From the NCBI GenBank assembly GCA_016743235.1, contig VRZD01000048.1, forward strand, positions 1 through 43,700: a stretch of 43,700 nucleotides of DNA. The letters are read 5' to 3'. A program made the translations under genes and the position numbers. Within the stretch, counting starts at the first letter, position 1. Each line of letters opens with the position of its first letter. Below the pieces are notes generated by a model that was not told the origin of the DNA, ran no database searches, and saw only the letters and a list, made by a program, of their open reading frames with translations. This document shows positions 42,433-43,700 of the stretch, one piece after another. The DNA comes from Pantanalinema sp. GBBB05 (GTDB taxonomy: Bacteria; Cyanobacteriota; Cyanobacteriia; Leptolyngbyales; Leptolyngbyaceae).

Positions 42433-42770
42433 ATTTTGTTACTCGGCTTGGAAAAACCTGATTCCGAGTTTAACATTACCGTCAGGTGGGTCAAATCAGA
42501 CATGGTCCTGAAGTTCAACATAATTAGCCATCAGTAAGGGAATTAGGTAGAGAGCTTCAGTTAATCTTCAAATCAGAACGCCTATCAATCGCTGCTCCCT
42601 TTTGGTTTAAATCCGCAACGGTTGCGGATTTGGGAGTGGGAGTGGAGTCGCGATCTCACACTCTAACAGTTGGGGTCTGACATCGCCAACGCCGTATGCC
42701 GACAGTTGCGTTTAATTCATTGCACTCAAGTTTGTGCTAGGAGGCGCTTGTTCAGTCACCTTTTGCTGAT
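42433..42770. other. Intergenic region with palindrome copy 10
   Basis: No gene is seen in these 338 bases. Palindrome copy 10 is the only clear structure. The promoter of the GRDP-type gene should lie at the left edge. Confidence 0.5.
42609..42631. repeat. Palindrome copy 10
   Basis: A perfect copy with right tail GGGAGTGGGAGTGGAG, the last copy in the window. Confidence 0.9.
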
Positions 42771-43352
42771 TTAGCAATTCATTGCGTTGACTAAGATTCT
42801 GAAGAGGTCATTGTGAAATTGGTAAAGTGTATGCTCTACATTGTGGATATCAGTAAAAGCTCCTCCTTCTAGTTTGAATAATTTTTCCTCCCACTCTGTA
42901 CCAATCACCTCTGCTTGGATCTTTTCGGATACAGCTATAGAACTGACTGCAATGTTAGGGGTAAGGCGATTATTCATTGCCTCTATTTGTGAAGTTAAAT
43001 TTATGCTATGCCCATAAGCAGCTGATCTAAAAAGAAACATCGTCCCTCGATGAACACCGATGGATAATGGGCAGGGGATCTGATGCTGCTGGATGAATCG
43101 ATCCCATTGGGTCTGAAGGCATTCTAAAGCGGCTAAAGCTAAGGGTGTTTCTGAAAATGTTAAAAGATAGGCGTCCCCTATGATGAGGCGAATAGTCCCG
43201 TCATAGCTTGTACATACACTTTTGATATATTCTTCGAGCTGGGTCAACATGAATTCAATTGCTTGAATACTTTGTGACTCATCGGAGTATGAATCGAAGT
43301 AGCGACTCATTTTTCTTAAGTCTGTAAATACTAATACTTGATCGCGAATCAC
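42771..43352 (-). CDS. Class III nucleotide cyclase-like domain, partly degenerate active site
   Basis: This 193-residue stand-alone cyclase homology domain keeps metal-binding aspartates D11 (FTDLRKMSRYFD) and D60 (IIGDAYLLTF) and transition-state Asn N118 (INLTSQ). Elsewhere it departs from active cyclases: the Arg of the N-L-A-x-R motif is Q122, the purine-contacting Lys near the second Asp is L56, and the G-D before the Asn is G-H. Activity is therefore doubtful. It could be a pseudo-enzyme or a fragment of a dimeric partner. The start is a GTG with no clear ribosome binding site, and the end of a second cyclase gene lies 12 bases upstream. Confidence 0.75.
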   Translation of the reverse strand: MIRDQVLVFTDLRKMSRYFDSYSDESQSIQAIEFMLTQLEEYIKSVCTSYDGTIRLIIGDAYLLTFSETPLALAALECLQTQWDRFIQQHQIPCPLSIGVHRGTMFLFRSAAYGHSINLTSQIEAMNNRLTPNIAVSSIAVSEKIQAEVIGTEWEEKLFKLEGGAFTDIHNVEHTLYQFHNDLFRILVNAMNC

Positions 43353-43364
43353 TCTAGTTTTGTA

Positions 43365-43577
43365 TTACTGATTAATGCGATAAACCTTTTCCGGCTCACT
43401 CATCCCCTTTAGTGAAAAACTATCCACAAACTCTGTGCTGACTTCAGCTTTATTGAGCGCTAACCATGCAGCTTGTGAGAGATAAGTTTCACCTGCGGGA
43501 GTAACTGACTCAATACGAGCAGCAAGATTCACAGAATCCCCAAAGATGTCTTTGTCCTGATGTAATACATCTCCTCA
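43365..43577 (-). pseudogene. C-terminal end of a class III cyclase
   Basis: The minus strand from 43574 reads GDVLHQDKDIFGDSVNLAAR followed by IESVTPAGETYLSQAAW and ends GMSEPEKVYRIN at 43365. The purine-contact GDSVNLAAR motif is complete, so this is the second half of a cyclase or cyclase-like domain. Directly before it is an in-frame TGA (43575-43577). Upstream to the edge of the window the same frame stays open (SKDVAAQHGFEIVLKSLPSL) but no longer looks like the first half of a cyclase. A deletion or recombination joined unrelated sequence to the fragment, or the gene continues beyond the edge. Confidence 0.65.
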
Positions 43578-43700
43578 GATCTTGCACCTCTCCCAATAAA
43601 CCAAGCTGGGCAATGATTTGAGAACAATTTCAAACCCGTGTTGTGCGGCAACATCTTTGCTTATTCGGATCTGTTTGAGGAGTTGAAACCAGACAATCGA

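Larger units (their letters stand above)
35360..42631. repeat. Family of ten 23-bp palindromes
   Basis: The unit has 11-bp arms AAATCCGCAAC and GTTGCGGATTT around one central base. Copies lie at 35360, 37585, 37781, 37901, 39672, 40272, 40333, 40519, 41246 and 42609 (start positions). Four (35360, 37901, 41246, 42609) are perfect; two (40272, 40333) are degenerate. Four copies (37585, 37901, 41246, 42609) share a one-sided tail close to GGGAGTGGAGGTGAG on the right. In RNA, 8-bp arms with a 7-base AACGGTT loop would fold. None was seen in the first 35 kb. Spacing is irregular, so it is not a CRISPR array. It resembles REP-like or MITE-like small dispersed repeats. Confidence 0.9.

Noticed and set aside
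35360..42631. Palindromic repeats considered as a CRISPR array
   Set aside because: Spacing runs from about 60 to over 1700 bases, there are genes between copies and no cas genes are nearby.
43578..43700. Open frame upstream of the cyclase fragment as the first half of that cyclase
   Set aside because: It shows neither metal-binding Asp motif, and an in-frame stop separates it from the fragment.

Overview
The window is chromosomal DNA of a cyanobacterium. The octamer GCGATCGC (HIP1) and its GCGATCG variants recur throughout. Several proteins are of typically cyanobacterial kinds: a porin with an N-terminal SLH domain, a kinase/ATPase/GAF/PAS/GGDEF giant, a DUF4347 surface protein, and small GlsB and CsbD stress proteins. 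The genus cannot be fixed from the sequence.

Layout. (1) 0.3-7.5 kb: leuC, without leuD beside it, then a 1819-residue signalling protein joining a Ser/Thr kinase-like domain to a diguanylate cyclase. (2) 7.6-11.4 kb: small stress-type genes (GlsB-like membrane protein, CsbD, zinc ribbon, small four-helix-type protein, hemerythrin) around a CdaR/PucR-type regulator, separated by clear hairpin terminators. (3) 11.8-21.5 kb: a co-directional glycan operon built on heptose chemistry. It has three complete family-9 glycosyltransferases, one N-terminal-only relative, a GT-B enzyme, a GT4-GmhA fusion, an SDR, GmhB, an HldA-type kinase and a GT2 gene broken by an internal deletion. Together these could make heptose 1-phosphate and transfer a heptose-like sugar. 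The nucleotidyltransferase and the ADP-heptose epimerase are not in the window. (4) 21.8-27.9 kb: a DUF4347/Gly-rich/Calx-beta surface protein, a porin, a multi-pass membrane protein and a recQ gene reduced to its C-terminal third.

(5) 28.0-35.1 kb: a compact operon of three small genes, then an element of the Tn554 class. Two overlapping tyrosine recombinases (TnpA, TnpB) and a TnpC/DUF6262 protein are followed by two passenger genes. Three tRNA-like sequences lie between these genes on the same strand. One is a well-formed class II tRNA with a Leu-like body and an ACC (Gly) anticodon. The other two have good acceptor and T arms but poor D and anticodon arms.

(6) 35.3-43.7 kb: an accessory region in decay. 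Ten copies of a 23-bp palindrome (arms AAATCCGCAAC/GTTGCGGATTT) lie at the edges of gene fragments and in gaps, some with a shared one-sided tail. Around them are the remains of an unidentified, possibly phage-tail-like, gene set, a DUF1566 membrane protein with its partner, a duplicated hairpin segment, a lipoprotein bounded by integron-cassette-like 7-bp boxes, a GRDP-type protein with a Cys-Gly tail, and two class III cyclase genes. One cyclase has lost active-site residues and the other is a pseudogene.

The best candidates for something undescribed are the tRNA-carrying Tn554-like element, the palindromic repeat family with its link to gene fragments, and the integron-like cassette.
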